From: Alnus glutinosa
Taxonomy: Eukaryota > Streptophyta > Magnoliopsida > Fagales > Betulaceae
DNA: 64,000 bases
NCBI RefSeq assembly: GCF_958979055.1
Contig: NC_084886.1
Coordinates: forward strand, 374,501-438,500
Direction of reading: 5' to 3'
In this document: piece after piece, positions 22,931-36,689 of the stretch
How the letters are laid out: the number at the start of each line of letters is the position of its first letter
Position numbering within the stretch: the stretch's first letter is position 1
Notes under the pieces: generated by a model
Databases searched by the model: none
What the model saw: the letters and a program-made list of their open reading frames with translations, nothing else
What the model was told of the DNA's origin: nothing
Program-made: the position numbers and the translations under genes

Positions 22931-23079
22931 AACAATGTTGGAATGAAGAAGCTTTAATTTTTGCTGCCGACTCCCATTTAATTTTAAGAAGCTTCTACGA
23001 GGGTTTCATGTAATCTTTTAGTTTTTGTTATTTTGTTTTAATTTTCCGTACAAGGGCTTTGTAATGGATTTTTGAAGGA

Positions 23080-23990
23080 AAGTTGAAACTTTCGTTGATA
23101 TAACCAAACATTACAACAAGCATTACAGCATACATACAACAAGCATCCATTGCAGTATACATCTACCCTAGGTGTACAATCAATTTGAGTCAAAAGACTC
23201 AAATAAATACAGACAGTTGCAACTAAAATAATCCAACCAAACAGAATGGTGCCTCTGCGTTGACATATACCTTTACTTGAATAAGGAGTCGGTCATACAA
23301 ACTGGGCAAAAGCCAATGACTGAATTAGTACAATTACTATACAAACTGCCAGAAAAACCCACAACTAAAACAAACACAGGAGAGCTCAAAGAGGAATCTG
23401 TCTTCCGAAAGCGCCACCGTCTGTGGCGGCGCGTGTAACACACGCGCCAGCGCCAGAACATCCCTTCAACCCCCAAACATCGAAAAACCTCCGATCTCCA
23501 CAGCCCCACCATACACACCGAAAAAACATGCGGTTTGAAGCCCTCATGCGCGCCCAAATCAGAAAGAAAGCACTGGCGTGTGAAGCCCACGCACCGACCA
23601 CCGTGAACCCGCACAGCCGTGAAGAGCGGTAGAAACACCGGAGACTGATGGCGAAAAAGACAAGAAGGCGTGTGTCCACCAGAAGACGACGGAAAAACGT
23701 AGATCTAGCCACCAAAATCCGACCATGAGAACGCAAGGCCACTAAACTCCGCCGTCAACACGCCGAGATCAACCACACCCCTCCGACATCCTCCACAAAG
23801 AACTCTCTTGCCGCCACAAACTAAACTAGAAAAACAAAGTAAACTCATCCGGATCAACACCGAGGAGACAAAACTTTCACACCCCTAAAGGGTGGGAGAC
23901 TAACTAACACCCAAAAAACCAAGGGAGGAGGGAGGCGTGAAGCCTCCCTCCCCCACCGAAACTTTTCTTTTCATGGGAGAAGAGTTTCCA
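23080..23990 (-). mobile_element. GC-rich non-coding retroposon-like segment
   Basis: A sharply GC-rich block in AT-rich DNA. Read on the minus strand it resembles the segment at 54473-55593 in composition and in phrases (GGATGTT beside a CACGCGCC-type palindrome, then TTTGTATAGTAATTG-like text), and ends with a TATATCAACGAAAGTTT sequence resembling LINE 3' ends. Minus-strand open frames exist but their products are low-complexity and match nothing I know. I could not find a convincing target duplication, so the limits are approximate. Confidence 0.4.
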
Positions 23991-24485
23991 TTGAAAAAAT
24001 TTATTATAACTCTAATATAAAACTAGCCCCCTATAACTGCCGGCCGGATAAAATCTGTCAACCTTGGGTTGGAATTACATTGTCGATTTTATATATATAT
24101 AAAGGGGGTTGCTAATCGAATTTAAATTTTATTTTTTCTTTTTTCTTTTTCTGAACTAAGTTGAGATTGGTTTGGTACTTTGGTTAGCATGGTCGTGAAC
24201 TATTTATGTGATTCATTAGATGTAGACATCTTTGGGCCCTCGTTTTGTAAACTTCATGGACAGCACAACTATTCATGAATGGGGGAGGTGTTGGACTTTG
24301 TTATGATCCAAATGAGCTGCATGCGCATGCCCAAATTCACCAATTTACGCCACTTCCGACACAACCACCAAATACTCCAACTTCAACTTCCTAGACTTTG
24401 GACTATATTTGCCCCCAAACAAAAGAGTAGAATTTGGGCCGAGTTAAAATTGGCCCAAGATTGGTATTTAGAGTATTCGCATTTA

Positions 24486-24784
24486 GGGTGCGTTTGAGAT
24501 TGTAATTTTGTATAGAAAAAATGCGATTTTAAACCAAATCACAGAAAATAAACCGTTTGGAAATTACAATTTAAAAACGCATAAAATTGTTTATTCGAAT
24601 CGCAGGCAATAGGGTGCTTTTTTGAAAACGCAGTATTTTAAAAGGTTAATCTGCGATTTTAAAGGCCAAACTGCAATTTTGCCAAACGCTTAACTGCGTT
24701 TTTAAAAATCACTTTTTTAAATCGCACATTTTAAAATCGTTATTTTTAAATCGCACTTTTTAAAATCGCAAACCCAAACGGACC
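24486..24784. mobile_element. MITE with TTA target duplication (PIF/Harbinger-like)
   Basis: The left end GGGTGCGTTTGAGATTG pairs with the right end, whose reverse complement is GGTCCGTTTGGGTTTGCGA. TTA flanks both sides (24483-24485 and 24785-24787), the target preference of PIF/Harbinger elements. The 299-bp interior is filled with short TTTTAAAATCGC-type palindromes. No coding capacity. Confidence 0.75.
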
Positions 24785-25273
24785 TTAATTTAGCAATTTT
24801 GTTCTTTATTTTAACTAAAAAAAATCAATTTTTTGTATTTTAACTATTCTTTTTTTTTTTAAACACGTAGCTCTCTATTTTAGCTATTCATTTTCACTAT
24901 TTTATTTAAATATTATTTTTCAATATTACTTATTTTTTATTGAGAAGGAGAGAATGTTAGAAATTAAAATTTTATATACTTTTAATATTTTGTGAGTGAA
25001 TAGTATTCATTAAATTTGGTGAGCATGGTAGCAGTTCATCAATTTTTTTAAGTTTTCAATTTTTTTTTATTTTTTTTTTGTTTTTTTTTTATTATTTTTT
25101 TTTAATTTCAATTATATACTTCTCTCCACACTATTAGCAAATAATTGTTCCATAAGGCATCCCTTTCAGATTATGCATAAAATCAGCAAAATTGACGGTC
25201 CTAGTTTAAACAATTTATTACTCACCGTGAATCATTCATTTATAACCTAAATGAAACTAACTTGTGAGAGTGA

Positions 25274-25751
25274 GCATTCTTAGTAGCCTCATCAAAATAG
25301 TTTTTTAGCTATTTTGGTGAGCTAATTTGATGAAAATCCTGAAAAACCACTCCCAGCAGCCCACCATTTTAACCAAAAAAATTTGATGACTGAAATTACT
25401 AACCAAATTAGATAAGGCATTTTCACTCAACAACCCACTCACCAAATTTTGTTTTACCTTTCTCTTTCACATGATTAGCACACTTTTTTCATTTTTTCTC
25501 TCATTTTCTTCTCCCATCTTTCACACGATAATGTCTTTATTTCATCGATATGAATGATTTTTTGTAAAATGATTATATAGAGAAAAAATAAATAAATATG
25601 AAAAAATTATTATTTAAATGGAATAGTGAATATTGACTAGTTAAAATGATAAGGGTGCTAGGGAAATTTTAATAAAGTGGCTCACCAGAATAGAAAAAAG
25701 TAATTTTTAGTTATTTTGGTGAGTAAAATTTGGTGAGGCTACTAAGAATGC
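25274..25751. mobile_element. 478-bp MITE-like inverted-repeat element
   Basis: The left end GCATTCTTAGTAGCCTCA matches the reverse complement of the right end exactly, and the similarity continues inward as CACCAAAATAACTAAAAA-type sequence. No clear target duplication was found, so the superfamily is open. No coding capacity. Confidence 0.75.
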
Positions 25752-25906
25752 TTGACAAGCCACAAAATTATTTTTAAAAAAAAAGATTAATGATTATCTT
25801 CACACCTATTTATTTATCATATTCATGTCATATTTGCTGAGATAACGTATTTTAAGTGAAATTTTATGTCATTCTTTAAAAAAGTAGGTAGTGTTGGCTT
25901 TTTTTA

Positions 25907-25910
<4 letters not shown>

Positions 25911-25960
<50 letters not shown>
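25911..25960. repeat. (AT)25 microsatellite
   Basis: An uninterrupted 50-base AT dinucleotide run, likely polymorphic. Confidence 0.95.
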
Positions 25961-25965
<5 letters not shown>

Positions 25966-27242
25966 GGCTAACTTTTTTCACATAAAACCATAAGAGGGCG
26001 CGACTTGGGCCGTAGGACTATAAAGGGGTTTTTTTCTGTTAGAGAGAGTATTTAGGAATTGAAATTTGGAATTAGATGAATGTGATATGAATTTTTTTAT
26101 TTTTTATTTTTTGAATAATACAATAACACATTTATAATTCAATCAGGAAAATAGAGCAAATTACTTTAACAAAACAATACCACAAATACATTCAGAATTT
26201 ATTTTATCCAAACTTGATCTGTAAACTGTTTAACGAATAACGGTCACCTGAACTAAGTCATGCGTCGCCTTATTAATGATTTTATTAAAATAAAAAATCT
26301 ACCAACTAAAAGGAAAATTTAACATGATATGGTACGAGTGTAGTTGTCCAATTCTATGGAATTGAATTGATTGTATCGAATTGAGCAATGAGCAAGGAAA
26401 CTTGAACAATAACACTCTTCTCTCCCAAAAGGAATGGGCCTCGTTATATAGACCTTTTCACCCGCTAGGCCTATCAGACAGTTGCAAAGCCCAACCCACT
26501 AACAATGAATACAAAGATAAAACGCACCGTTCAAACACCAACTAAAGTTACTAAACTACACAAACCGCCGTCCCGAATCCCAGCTGATTTTCCTTCTCGC
26601 GTCTTCCGCCTCCTGATACAATCATACAACGCATCTCTGTTCTTTCCTTTCCTTCTTCCTTGGCCATTAACCCTAGAATGACAAATATATCCAGCCTTTA
26701 ATACAAAACTCAACGGTTATGTCCAAAACCCATCACAAGGGCTGGTAGGGAAAGGACGAGGGCGCGCAGTGCACCACTCTGCATCCCAGCCGTTTCCCGC
26801 GTCGTTGTTCTTCTGATAATCAAGGTATTGCTTTTTTTTTATATTTCTTAGCTTACATAATCCCTCTAGTTTCATTATCTATGTAGACTCTGTTTGTTTG
26901 CCTAGAAAACTGAGCAAAGAAGGGGAACCACTCATGCTGTGGCTTTAGACGAAACTAGTCTACACTGAAAACTGCTAAAAAAAAATCGAAATTTATTCCA
27001 GTGACTTGGGTTAGTTGTTGAGTACTTGTCCTTTCTCGGGAATTAGTAGCTCGAAATTCATACAATGGGTGTATTTTAAAAAAAAAAAAATTGATTAAGT
27101 CGGTGTTGCTAAAAAGGTGTTCGACTAAATGCTTGTGATTGTTTATGTGTTTTTTTTCTTTTTTCTTATTTCTCAGCCGACTGTTATGTTGCTTTACTTT
27201 TTGGAAATACAGTTGGTTGTTTGTGACTTAAAGATTGAGGGA

Positions 27243-29378
27243 ATGGATTCTGACGATGAACAAGGTTACAAACCTCCTCCAGAATTTCAGTTAGAGGCCA
27301 AGGAACCACTCATCGATCTTAGTTCGACAGACTCCACAGAACTTTGGCTCATTCGGTTGCCACCTAGGAAACCAGTAAGTTTTATTCTTTGGCATATGCG
27401 GGCACAGTTTTTAGGGCGGAAGACAAAAAAAAACAAAAACAACATGGTGCGTGGTTGTTAAAAAACTTTAATTGCCATGTTAATTTTTTTTTCATCCTTA
27501 AAAATAAATTTTTTAAGCCTAGAATTGGTTGGATGGGCCAATACCAATTTGTTTTGCAAAATTGTCTTATGTGTTAAAAGTGTGGTCTACCTGTCTTCTT
27601 AACTCAAAATTAACTGGTTTGAAATGAGGGAGCTCAACCAGAGCATAAAATAGTTTTCTGGATTTGACGCCCATAGCATCAAAGATCTAACAGTGAAAAG
27701 ATCTTATTTGAATGTCAGTCACTGGAATATTGTCATTATAGTTTGATGTCACCATGCCAAGTCTTTGAGTTTATCAATTGATCTATGGGTATTGCAGCTT
27801 CCTGGAGTGGATGGGCAGGAAGTTTCACTCCAGCTTCATCATGATGGACAGTCGGGCAGTTTTGAGGATAAATCGGGTAAATATAAATTATCTATATCAG
27901 TACTTGGGGAAAACTCTAGTCTCAGCGCCCATTTTTTGTTGTGTATTCTAACATTGTATGTAGCTTGATTTAAATATTAATGCTTGCAGCATATGATTTG
28001 TCAGAACTAATTTTATTCAATCTTGTGCATTGTGACAGGAAAAGTTTGTGATCTCAGCTTTGTGGCTCAAGAGTCAAATGCAACAGTTTTTCTTAACTCT
28101 GAATCAGAGTCAAAAATTGGTATGCTTGTAAATAAGCGTCTTTCTTTTATTTTTTCCCCATCTTCCCCATATCTTTCCAGCTTCATCCAGTGTTAACCCA
28201 TATGAATTAAGTTGCATCAGTAGTTTTTACATTTCTATCTTATTTGTGTTGATATCCATGTGTTTTAGTCACTTCATTTGGATGTGTTATTTCAACAATA
28301 TAAACTTTTCAGATGAGGTTGTCTATCGGGCTCCATTTTGGTGTTGTTCCTTCAATTCTGCTGTCTTTTTTTTCATTTTTCATTTTTCTTTTTTTTCTTC
28401 CTCTTCTTTATTTATTTATTTATTTATTTTTTATGAATGCTTATGTAAGCATTAGAAGTCATTGAAGAGAAAAGGAAGTGGCTGAGAGGAATTATCCTAG
28501 TCTAGTTCATTTGGTTTCTATTTTGAAGTTTGATTTCTTTAGGTTTTTTCCTCTCTATTCAGCCCTGTTCTTTGTTTCATTGTCTTGTCTTCCAAAGTAT
28601 TTACCTAGCAAAGAAAAATAAATAAACAAATACACGATTGTTTTTTGTTAGACTCTGAAATCACATATTTGTTCAGGAATTTATACAATCAAGTTATCTA
28701 TGCTTCTCAGTTTGAAGGATTGTTTTTGGTGTTTGATCCTGTGAAGTTTCATCACCAACCTCTAGTTTTAATGTATTTCATTTGTCACATGTGATCAGTT
28801 TACCCATATATGAGATCAATTCTGTCTGTGTAGCATGATCTTTTGAATAGGTTATCTCTATTATTAATATTATTGCTGTTATTACCATTGTTGTTGCTAT
28901 TGTTGACATTATTGTTTATGTGCTTCGTCCATTCCTATGAAGGCTATGATTTAGTATATATGTGTTTGCAGTTGGGAAGATTTCACGTCTCGTTTCCCTT
29001 ATCTATGAGCCAGAGCCTGAAGAAATTCAAAAACCCAATTCCAACAATTTGAGACATTTTCAGAAATCTAGGGGATTGTCATTGACAAATTCTTCCCGAC
29101 AATTTTCTACGCAAAGTACTATGCTTAGAAGCTCACAATTGACAAGTGGACATCCGGCTTCCACACATAGTAGCAGACAGAGAAGTTCCTTATCTGAAGT
29201 TGGGGAGCCATCAAAGACTCCAAAAAGAAGACGTGTGCATGATTCCCCTGGGTCTGTGGAGCGCTCTACTCAAGACTCAGGACGAGGTCATAGTGCAGTT
29301 ACTTCATCAGGGGGGTCTTCCGGGCGTTCTCATCACCATAAATCAAAGAAGATGAAGATAGTTAAGAATGAGGAGTAA
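27243..29378 (+). CDS. Mediator-associated protein 2 (At5g64680-like)
   Basis: Four coding exons: 27243-27374, 27798-27876, 28039-28119 and 28972-29378, with consistent phases, giving 232 residues. The N-terminal phrases YKPPPEF, AKEPLIDL and STELWLI, followed by SLQLHHDGQSGSFE, ATVFLNSESESK and VGKISRLVSLIYEPEP, match plant Mediator-associated protein 2, a nuclear protein named from Mediator purification in Arabidopsis. The C-terminal half (from about residue 130) is Ser-rich and basic, with KTPKRRRVHDSPGS and KSKKMK, likely nuclear localisation signals. A leader intron is likely: a donor at about 26824 (AATCAAG then GTATTG) and an acceptor near 27177 or 27210. The ATG at 27243 was chosen over 27129 because the upstream part is hydrophobic, unconserved and probably intronic. 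Confidence 0.85.
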
Positions 29379-30235
29379 GGTGCCTTTCCTGCATTCTTCA
29401 GTAATTAATTACCTTTCCCAACTATGCAAAATCTTTGTTTTCTTTTTTGGGGAAGTGGAGGTGCTAAATCATCAATGCTGCTTTTGCATCATGATTTACA
29501 AATTTTCTAGTTCATTATGTATTCTTGGAATGCGGACTCTTGAATACTTAAGAAAATTGATCGAGACGCTGGTGTGAGAAAAATTAAATATTTTCTGCTC
29601 TTTTATTTCCTTGTTCGATTTTTGGCTCTTTTCTACTGGTACTGCACTTTCTTGAAGTCATCCCAATTTTCTTCCGAGTATAATTTGTATTCTTAGCAAA
29701 TGTAATTGATATCTGAGCCAGTTCTTATCTACAATGATAGATGGTTGAATATAATGTGTCATTTATCGCTATCAACATTGATTGTCAAAATGATAAGAAT
29801 AGGAAGAACAAGATTTAAAAATATTTTTGATGGTGCAAAATATCTTGTTGATACTAAATAATATTAATCCAAAAAATTAGCAGTAAGATAAATAGAATAT
29901 AAGAAATTAAAATTAGAACAAAGAAATATCTCACAATGCTATAGAACCACAACGGAAAAATGGTAAGAGCGTTGTTTTTAAAGATTAATTTTGTGCCTTC
30001 CGGAGTATTCAACTCAAAGTGATCGGGTCTTTTGACAAAATCTCTCAGGAACACTTCTAAATATGAAGGTAAATGAAGAGGAAAGAGAGAGGCGTCAAAC
30101 AAAAGAAGATGCTCTGTGTGTGTGTGTGTGTGTGTTTTTTTTTTTTCCTTCTGGGACAAAAAATCTTGGTATAGAGAATTCTAAGAAAGAGCTTTTAGTT
30201 GTCAGACGTATCCCTCTCCATGAGATTGAAGAAGA

Positions 30236-30275
<40 letters not shown>

Positions 30276-32340
30276 TGGAAGTGAGTAAGCTGATGACTTT
30301 TCAAAGGTCGTATATATATAATGACGAAACAGTCATTACGCTTGAAGATCAAATGCCATAAAAATTGGAACCGAACCAGATTTGGAGAGGGGCTGATTCT
30401 TTAAATAAGAGGAGCAAAATTGTTATTTTATTATTATTATTATTATTATTTTGGTAATTTTTGTCTCTCCTTTTCAAGAAACCGAAATGAACCGGAGACT
30501 ATCCGATTTTATTAAACTTGTTAAAGCTTTTTAAATTTTGTTTTTTCCTCCATAAAAACTCATGAATATGTTTTAATATCAAACGGTTGTCTGAATAAGA
30601 AAAGATGTTTGTAACACTATAACACAAAAAACAATCTGGTGTTTGATATTCCTTTTAGTGATGCAACATGAATCAAATTTTGGTAGGTCGGTGGAGGAGA
30701 AGTTAAGACTCATCATTATAAATTCAACGCAGAAATTACATACTTACAACATGATTTTCACTGGTTGTGTCATCTAAATTTTTTCAATCTCACCCATCTC
30801 TTGGTGCCTTTCACTCGTCGGTTCTTCTCCTCCCCACCAGTCATTAAAACATGTCCGCCCACAAATGCTATGCATGTGTGTTATGATGATATTTGATATA
30901 TGGATCATTGTCATTTCTCACGTTTTACAGGGGAGGGATTCTATGGGTAGACGTGCTGGTGACACAGTTTTGGACCTTTCTGTTGTGCTTGGCATTGTCT
31001 GAACTTGAGATTATTTTCATCTTAATGGTGTTGGATTACATCCCTTCCCTTAATTGATTAATGCTATCCAAACAAGCCCTATAGTTTCTTAATTCTCTTA
31101 GCTGCATGGGAATTGGGAAGTGAATTACATAAGAATGAATACAGTATTCATACTTAAACACCAGGAAGTAACGAAGTTGAATATCTATAATCAAGCCAGC
31201 AAACACAAATTCTATAATTTTCTTTCCAATATTGTCTGAAGAAACAACCGCCTAGGATTTCCCTCTTTGATTTTGACCGTCACTTTTCTTGTGTAGTAAA
31301 AACAGGATTTCCTTCTCTTAATTAACATACGTGAAATCCAAAAAACAAATACTTGTTTCATTATATTTTTCTAAGAGAGAATTTGTAATTATGTTTGCTA
31401 TAATGTCTAATTAAAACATTTATTAGTCAGGTTGAATACTTTTTTCTAAAACCTTTTCAACGCCTTTACATATTTCAATTTTGGCAAAAAAAAGAGAAGA
31501 GTATTAGAGTAATGTTATATACCCTCTCACTTCTTCATACCCTTAGATGTTTTTTAAAACTACCATTGAATTAAAATTCAATAAAAATTTATATCAAAAC
31601 TAATGATAATTTTAAAAATCACCCAAAAATATAGAGATTGAGAGTGTGGGTAGCTTTAAAGAGGGATCGACTATTGAGCTCACTAGCTTACTCAGTGCGG
31701 CTGAAACTTGGATGGCTTGGACTCCCATCGAGTCATCGACCATCGTCTAGCAAAGGCAGCAAAAGAAAAGTAGATGCCACTTGGGCCTCAAAGTCCACTA
31801 GTGTCTCCAGTCGTCTAGTCCTCATGGACCCGACCCACACTTGTGTCTTGTCGACTTGTCCTTCCCTCGTGTGCACGTGTTGAGAGAGATAAAAACTAAA
31901 AAGAACCCTTTTCGCCAATCTCGACGCGACACAGTTTGAGACAAACCACCTTACAATCCCACCGATTTGCAAATCCTAGGAGCCCAGCTAATCAAGGCTG
32001 AGCTACACAACAAGTATACTGTTTTTTCTTTTCTTTTCATTTTTAATCCCATGCACGAGTATATATAGGCTAGCACTAGTAGTGTGTTTCAAAAAGTAAC
32101 TTTTTAAATTAATTATTCAAAAAATATGAAAAAAAAAAAATTGAAATATATCAGGTCAATCCATATAAAATATCCCTGATTAACGAGGTGAAAATAGCAT
32201 TATTCAATTTACTCGTATGATTAACTCAGACAAACGGCTCCGCTCGGCTCACTCGCACGCTCTTTTGGCGTAGGTGCTGTAAAATCTTCACTAAATCCAA
32301 ACCCCACCAAGGCCTTTAAAACGACGGGACGAAAACGAAG
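29379..32340. other. Intergenic region between Mediator-associated protein 2 and CYP51
   Basis: The start is 3' untranslated sequence. A (GT)n run is near 30117, a T-run of about 30 at 30238-30267 and an ATT run near 30430. The remainder is AT-rich. Open frames here are short and low-complexity; no gene or clear element is recognised. The stretch 32225-32340 is GC-richer and is probably the CYP51 core promoter. Confidence 0.55.
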
Positions 32341-32990
32341 TAATTAGCTTAAGCCTAGTCACTCCCTCTTCCACTCGTCTCTCTCTCAAATTCACATGAC
32401 CTTCTGATCTCTCTCTCTCTCCTTATCTTCGGCATTCCTCTCTGAAATCAGGTACATATCCCTAATTACACTATTTTTTATCGTAATCTCCGTGGTTTTC
32501 TTTTATGCTCTGTTTGATTGCCGAGAGAAGGAATACAACTTTTTTTTTTTTTTTTTGTTCCCGATCAATGAAATACTGGCCTCATTTTAAATCTGATAGT
32601 TTGTCTTCGGCAGTGGTTAATTCTGGCGTCACATTATTGGTACTATATTCCTTCATTTTCCCATATTTCCTGTGCAACTAATACAACATTGATGGATTTC
32701 ATACTTATATTTGTATATATTATCTATATTGCCGGCGATGAGACGAACAACCTAAGTTGATGATGATTCGTCCGCTCTCATTATATAATTCTTTTGACTT
32801 GACATTTTTTGGTGAAGGAGCATTTAGATCTGAACTGAATTTTCTCTAGGAAGTTCTGTTTGTTGTTTTAATATGTTGCCATTAGAGTTGCAGTAACGTG
32901 ATTGATTAACATTGCTCTGAATTTGTCTTTGGAATTTTATTTTTTTTCAGTTGAATCCCTAAAATATAACCTTACCCAATTACGATCAGG

Positions 32991-35515
32991 ATGGATCCGG
33001 ATAACAAGTTGTTCAACATGGGTCTTCTCATTGTGGCCACTCTAGTGGTGGCCAAGCTCATTTCTGCGCTCATAATACCTAGATCGAGAAAACGTCTCCC
33101 CCCAGTTGTTAAGTCGTGGCCTGTGATCGGCGGGCTCATGCGCTTCCTAAAAGGTCCGATTGTGATGCTTAGGGAGGAGTACCCTAAGCTTGGGAGCGTA
33201 TTCACATTGAGTCTGGTTAACAAGAAAATTACTTTCTTTATTGGTCCTGAGGTTTCGGCGCACTTCTTTAAAGCCCCCGAGTCTGATCTTAGCCAGCAGG
33301 AGGTTTACCAGTTCAATGTGCCAACTTTCGGCCCTGGAGTAGTATTTGATGTTGATTACTCGGTGCGGCAAGAACAGTTTCGGTTCTTCACAGAGGCCTT
33401 GAGGGTGAATCAGCTGAAGGGATATGTGAATCAGATGGTTACAGAAGCAGAGGTAAGTAGTATTTGATGGGTTTGTTGTTAATTTGCTTCCACGTGTTAG
33501 CGGTAATTTATATATGTATAAAAAGGTCTTAAAGGCTCCATCTTGTAAAGTAGATGTAATTTGTTTGAGATGTAACGAGTGCTGAGGCAATCTTCTATGA
33601 ACAGCTCCAATAATATACCGCCCGCATTGATTGAAATGAAGTAATAAAGACGTTTCCACCAACATGTATAGATACATTTCCGTCTCCTGAACTTTGGTCG
33701 AAATAAAATAATAGAGCCGTCTCAGATTGTGGGGAGAAGGATAATATTTGAGTACAATAATTGCTCAGGAACTGATACAGTTTACGATTTTTTTTTTTTT
33801 TTTGATAAATAAGAAAACTTCACAATAATATTGTTTAGACTTCAGATTGCAAACATTGCGTGCTCCTTAGGATTTTTATTTTTCTTTTTAATCTAATAAA
33901 TTCTTACCTAAAGGTACGGTTATCCAGTCAATTAAGCTTTCCCATTCATTAATGGCTATACATATAAATCCTGCCAATTTAGAAGCCTTTGGAGGCGCGC
34001 GGAGTTTTACAAAATGTCACATAGATCCCTGAGAAAAGGGAGTTATTTACCCAAAGTGGTTAAGCATGTTTTGTTAGGAAGCAAAATATTTGTATTTGTA
34101 TATAGTAAACTAATGCAAAGTAAGTACAAACATAATACAGTACTATTTAAAAGATAGACAGTGGCTAAATTATAGTTTTAGATGTGAAGCTGTGTGTGTA
34201 CTTTTCATCTGCAATAGTTTAACGTACAGGCTAGAAGTCACCGGCCACACTTCGAACTCTGCTTCTAATTTTCCCCATTTTCAGCTAAGTTATGCAGTGC
34301 TTTCAATATTCTTTCATACTCTAAATGAATGTTATGCTTTGCAGGAGGCATTTTCAGTTGATATTTGAATTACTCTCTTGACCATACTTGTGTGAATGTT
34401 GTTTGAGTAGCTTATAGATGTGAGGTTAATTGATATCTTAGATTTTGCATTATACCTTGTTCTGCAAAATGGATTTCTATATGGTCCTAATTCTTTTCTA
34501 TACTCGCACTGGACAGGACTACTTCTCAAAGTGGGGAGACAGTGGTGAGGTGGACCTAAAGTATGAGCTGGAGCATCTAATCATCTTGACAGCCAGTAGA
34601 TGTCTCTTGGGTCGAGAAGTTCGTGATAAGCTCTTTGATGATGTTTCTGCTTTGTTCCATGACCTCGACAATGGAATGCTCCCTATTAGTGTTCTCTTCC
34701 CATACCTCCCCATTCCTGCTCACCGACGCCGTGACCGGGCCCGCAAGAAGCTTGCAGAGATCTTTGCAAACATCATAGCTTCCCGTAAAAGTACTGGCAA
34801 GTCAGAGAATGACATGCTGCAGAGCTTCATTGACTCAAAGTACAAAGATGGCCGCCCAACAACAGAGGCCGAGGTCACTGGCTTGCTTATTGCCGCTCTA
34901 TTTGCTGGGCAGCACACCAGTTCCATCACCTCCACTTGGACTGGGGCTTATCTCCTTCGTCACAAGGAGTACCTATCTGCTGTGTTGGAGGAGCAGAAAA
35001 ACCTGATGGGAAAGCATGGGAATAAGGTTGATCATGACATCTTGTCTGAGATGGACGTGCTATATAGGTGCATTAAGGAAGCCTTGAGGCTCCACCCTCC
35101 ACTGATTATGCTGCTACGTAGCTCTCATAGTGATTTTAGTGTGACAACCCGAGATGGAAAAGAATATGACATCCCAAAGGGCCATATAGTTGCCACATCG
35201 CCAGCATTTGCAAACCGCCTTCCCCATATTTTTAAGGATCCAGAGAGGTATGATCCTGACAGATTTGCCATTGGGAGAGAAGAAGACAAGGCTGCTGGGG
35301 CATTCTCGTACATATCATTTGGAGGTGGCAGGCATGGTTGCCTTGGTGAGCCCTTTGCATACCTGCAGATAAAGGCAATATGGAGCCATTTGCTGAGGAA
35401 CTTTGAGTTGGAGCTTGTATCACCTTTTCCTGAGATTGATTGGAATGCCATGGTTGTGGGTGTGAAAGGAAAGGTGATGGTGCGATACAAGAGGCGGGAG
35501 CTTTCTGTTAATTAA
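32991..35515 (+). CDS. CYP51G1: Obtusifoliol 14-alpha demethylase, cytochrome P450 CYP51G1
   Basis: Two coding exons, 32991-33452 and 34517-35515, encode 486 residues, the usual length for plant CYP51. An N-terminal membrane anchor (about 8-28, GLLIVATLVVAKLISALII) places it on the endoplasmic reticulum. The I-helix motif AGQHTSS is at about 284-290, ExxR (EALR) at 342-345, DPDRF near 410, and the heme loop FGGGRHGCLG with cysteine 429. It removes the 14-alpha methyl group of obtusifoliol in phytosterol synthesis, supplying membrane sterols and brassinosteroid precursors. All key residues are present. A leader intron is likely from 32452 (TCAG then GTACAT) to 32950 (TTTTTTTCAG), a common plant CYP51 layout; the leader exon is CT-rich. 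It converges on FKBP19. Confidence 0.97.
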
Positions 35516-36689
35516 TCTAGGTCAGGTGGTTGGCAGGTCTAAATTAATAACTTTGTCTTTGGGATTTTATTGCACCGTCCTGTATGCATCTAATCACTGG
35601 TGTCGTCTTCAATCTTTCTGTGTTTCTGGGGAGGTCTTGCTCTCTTTTGTTGGATTGTGACTTCTGTTAGTTTTCATATGTTTGTGGTGACTATTGTAGC
35701 TTGTAGTTTTCAAAATTGGATTTCCTGACATGAGTTGAATGCCTTTCTCATCTATGACTTGGGTCTAGAGCAAGAAATCTATATCTGGATGGCTTCCATG
35801 TATGAAGTTCGTGATTCTAGGAGGTGCTGGGTCACTGGTCTAGTGAGGAGTGAGTAGTGACAACACTTTTTTGATATTGCTAAACAGAGTTGGAGGAAAT
35901 TCTATTAAAAAAAGCATGAAATTTTCACATGTTTAAAGGACTGGGGGGACTGGGTTAGAGATAAACTTTCTAACTTAGTTTGTTAGAAAATTCTGTCCAA
36001 TTGAGCACCGGCAATTTTGTAAAGCCTAATCGCTAGCCTAGAAGTAAGGCTCCCTTGCACCACCATGGGCATAAATTTGACTAAGCAAAGCGTCTTTCAC
36101 CATCAACAGAAACTGGAGTTTTGATTTCTGAGTGTTGGTTTGAGTGTTTAAGCACTTGGATGGGAAGATACTAATGCTCTCTGTAAATCAATTTGGTCCA
36201 ATTTACCGATGTTCATGAAAATGAACTCGCTTACCAGAATGTTGATTCATTACCAGCTTAAATAATAGAGTCCAGTCTTTCTCCATTGAAATATAATTAC
36301 GATGATATAATACTAGTACAAGCATATAGTAAAACAAAATTTCTAATTACACAGGCTCGTATAACAGTAACTTTTGTTACATTCTTCGCACTTTGCTGGC
36401 AAGGACCAGTGATAACAAAACTGATGGAAGCTACTTGCCATTATATCAGATCTCAAGAAAAGAATAAAAAAACAGATCTCTCTATCTTCTTGGAAATAAT
36501 CTATCACGTTGATCAAGATGATGATGCTTTATGTCTCTCTGGCAATATCTTTCAGTTCCCTGGATCAAGGAATGATTGAATGCATGAAAAGCCATAAACC
36601 TTTTCCGAAGTAAAAGGAGAAAGCGGAACAAAACTAACCTCAATGTTCAGGTGGTAGCGTGCGTAAGACATGCTGACCTTGACAGGTGA
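35516..36689. other. Shared 3' region of CYP51 and FKBP19
   Basis: The genes converge here. The left part is the CYP51 3' untranslated region; the right part, from about 36290, is probably that of FKBP19. No other gene is visible. Confidence 0.6.

Larger units (their letters stand above)
23991..26700. other. Intergenic region with MITEs, before Mediator-associated protein 2
   Basis: The region is strongly AT-rich. It contains two MITEs (24486-24784 and 25274-25751), T-rich DNA at 24840-25110 and a (TA)n tract at 25911-25960. The part near 26330-26560 has a different, moderately GC-richer character but I recognise no gene or element in it. Confidence 0.6.

Noticed and set aside
23273-23742. 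Minus-strand open frames of about 120 codons
   Set aside because: Two overlapping frames in a GC-rich retroposon-like segment; products are low-complexity and unrecognised.
29854-30159. Minus-strand open frame of 101 codons
   Set aside because: It is hydrophobic and AT-driven, includes a Thr-His repeat from the (GT)n run and resembles nothing known.
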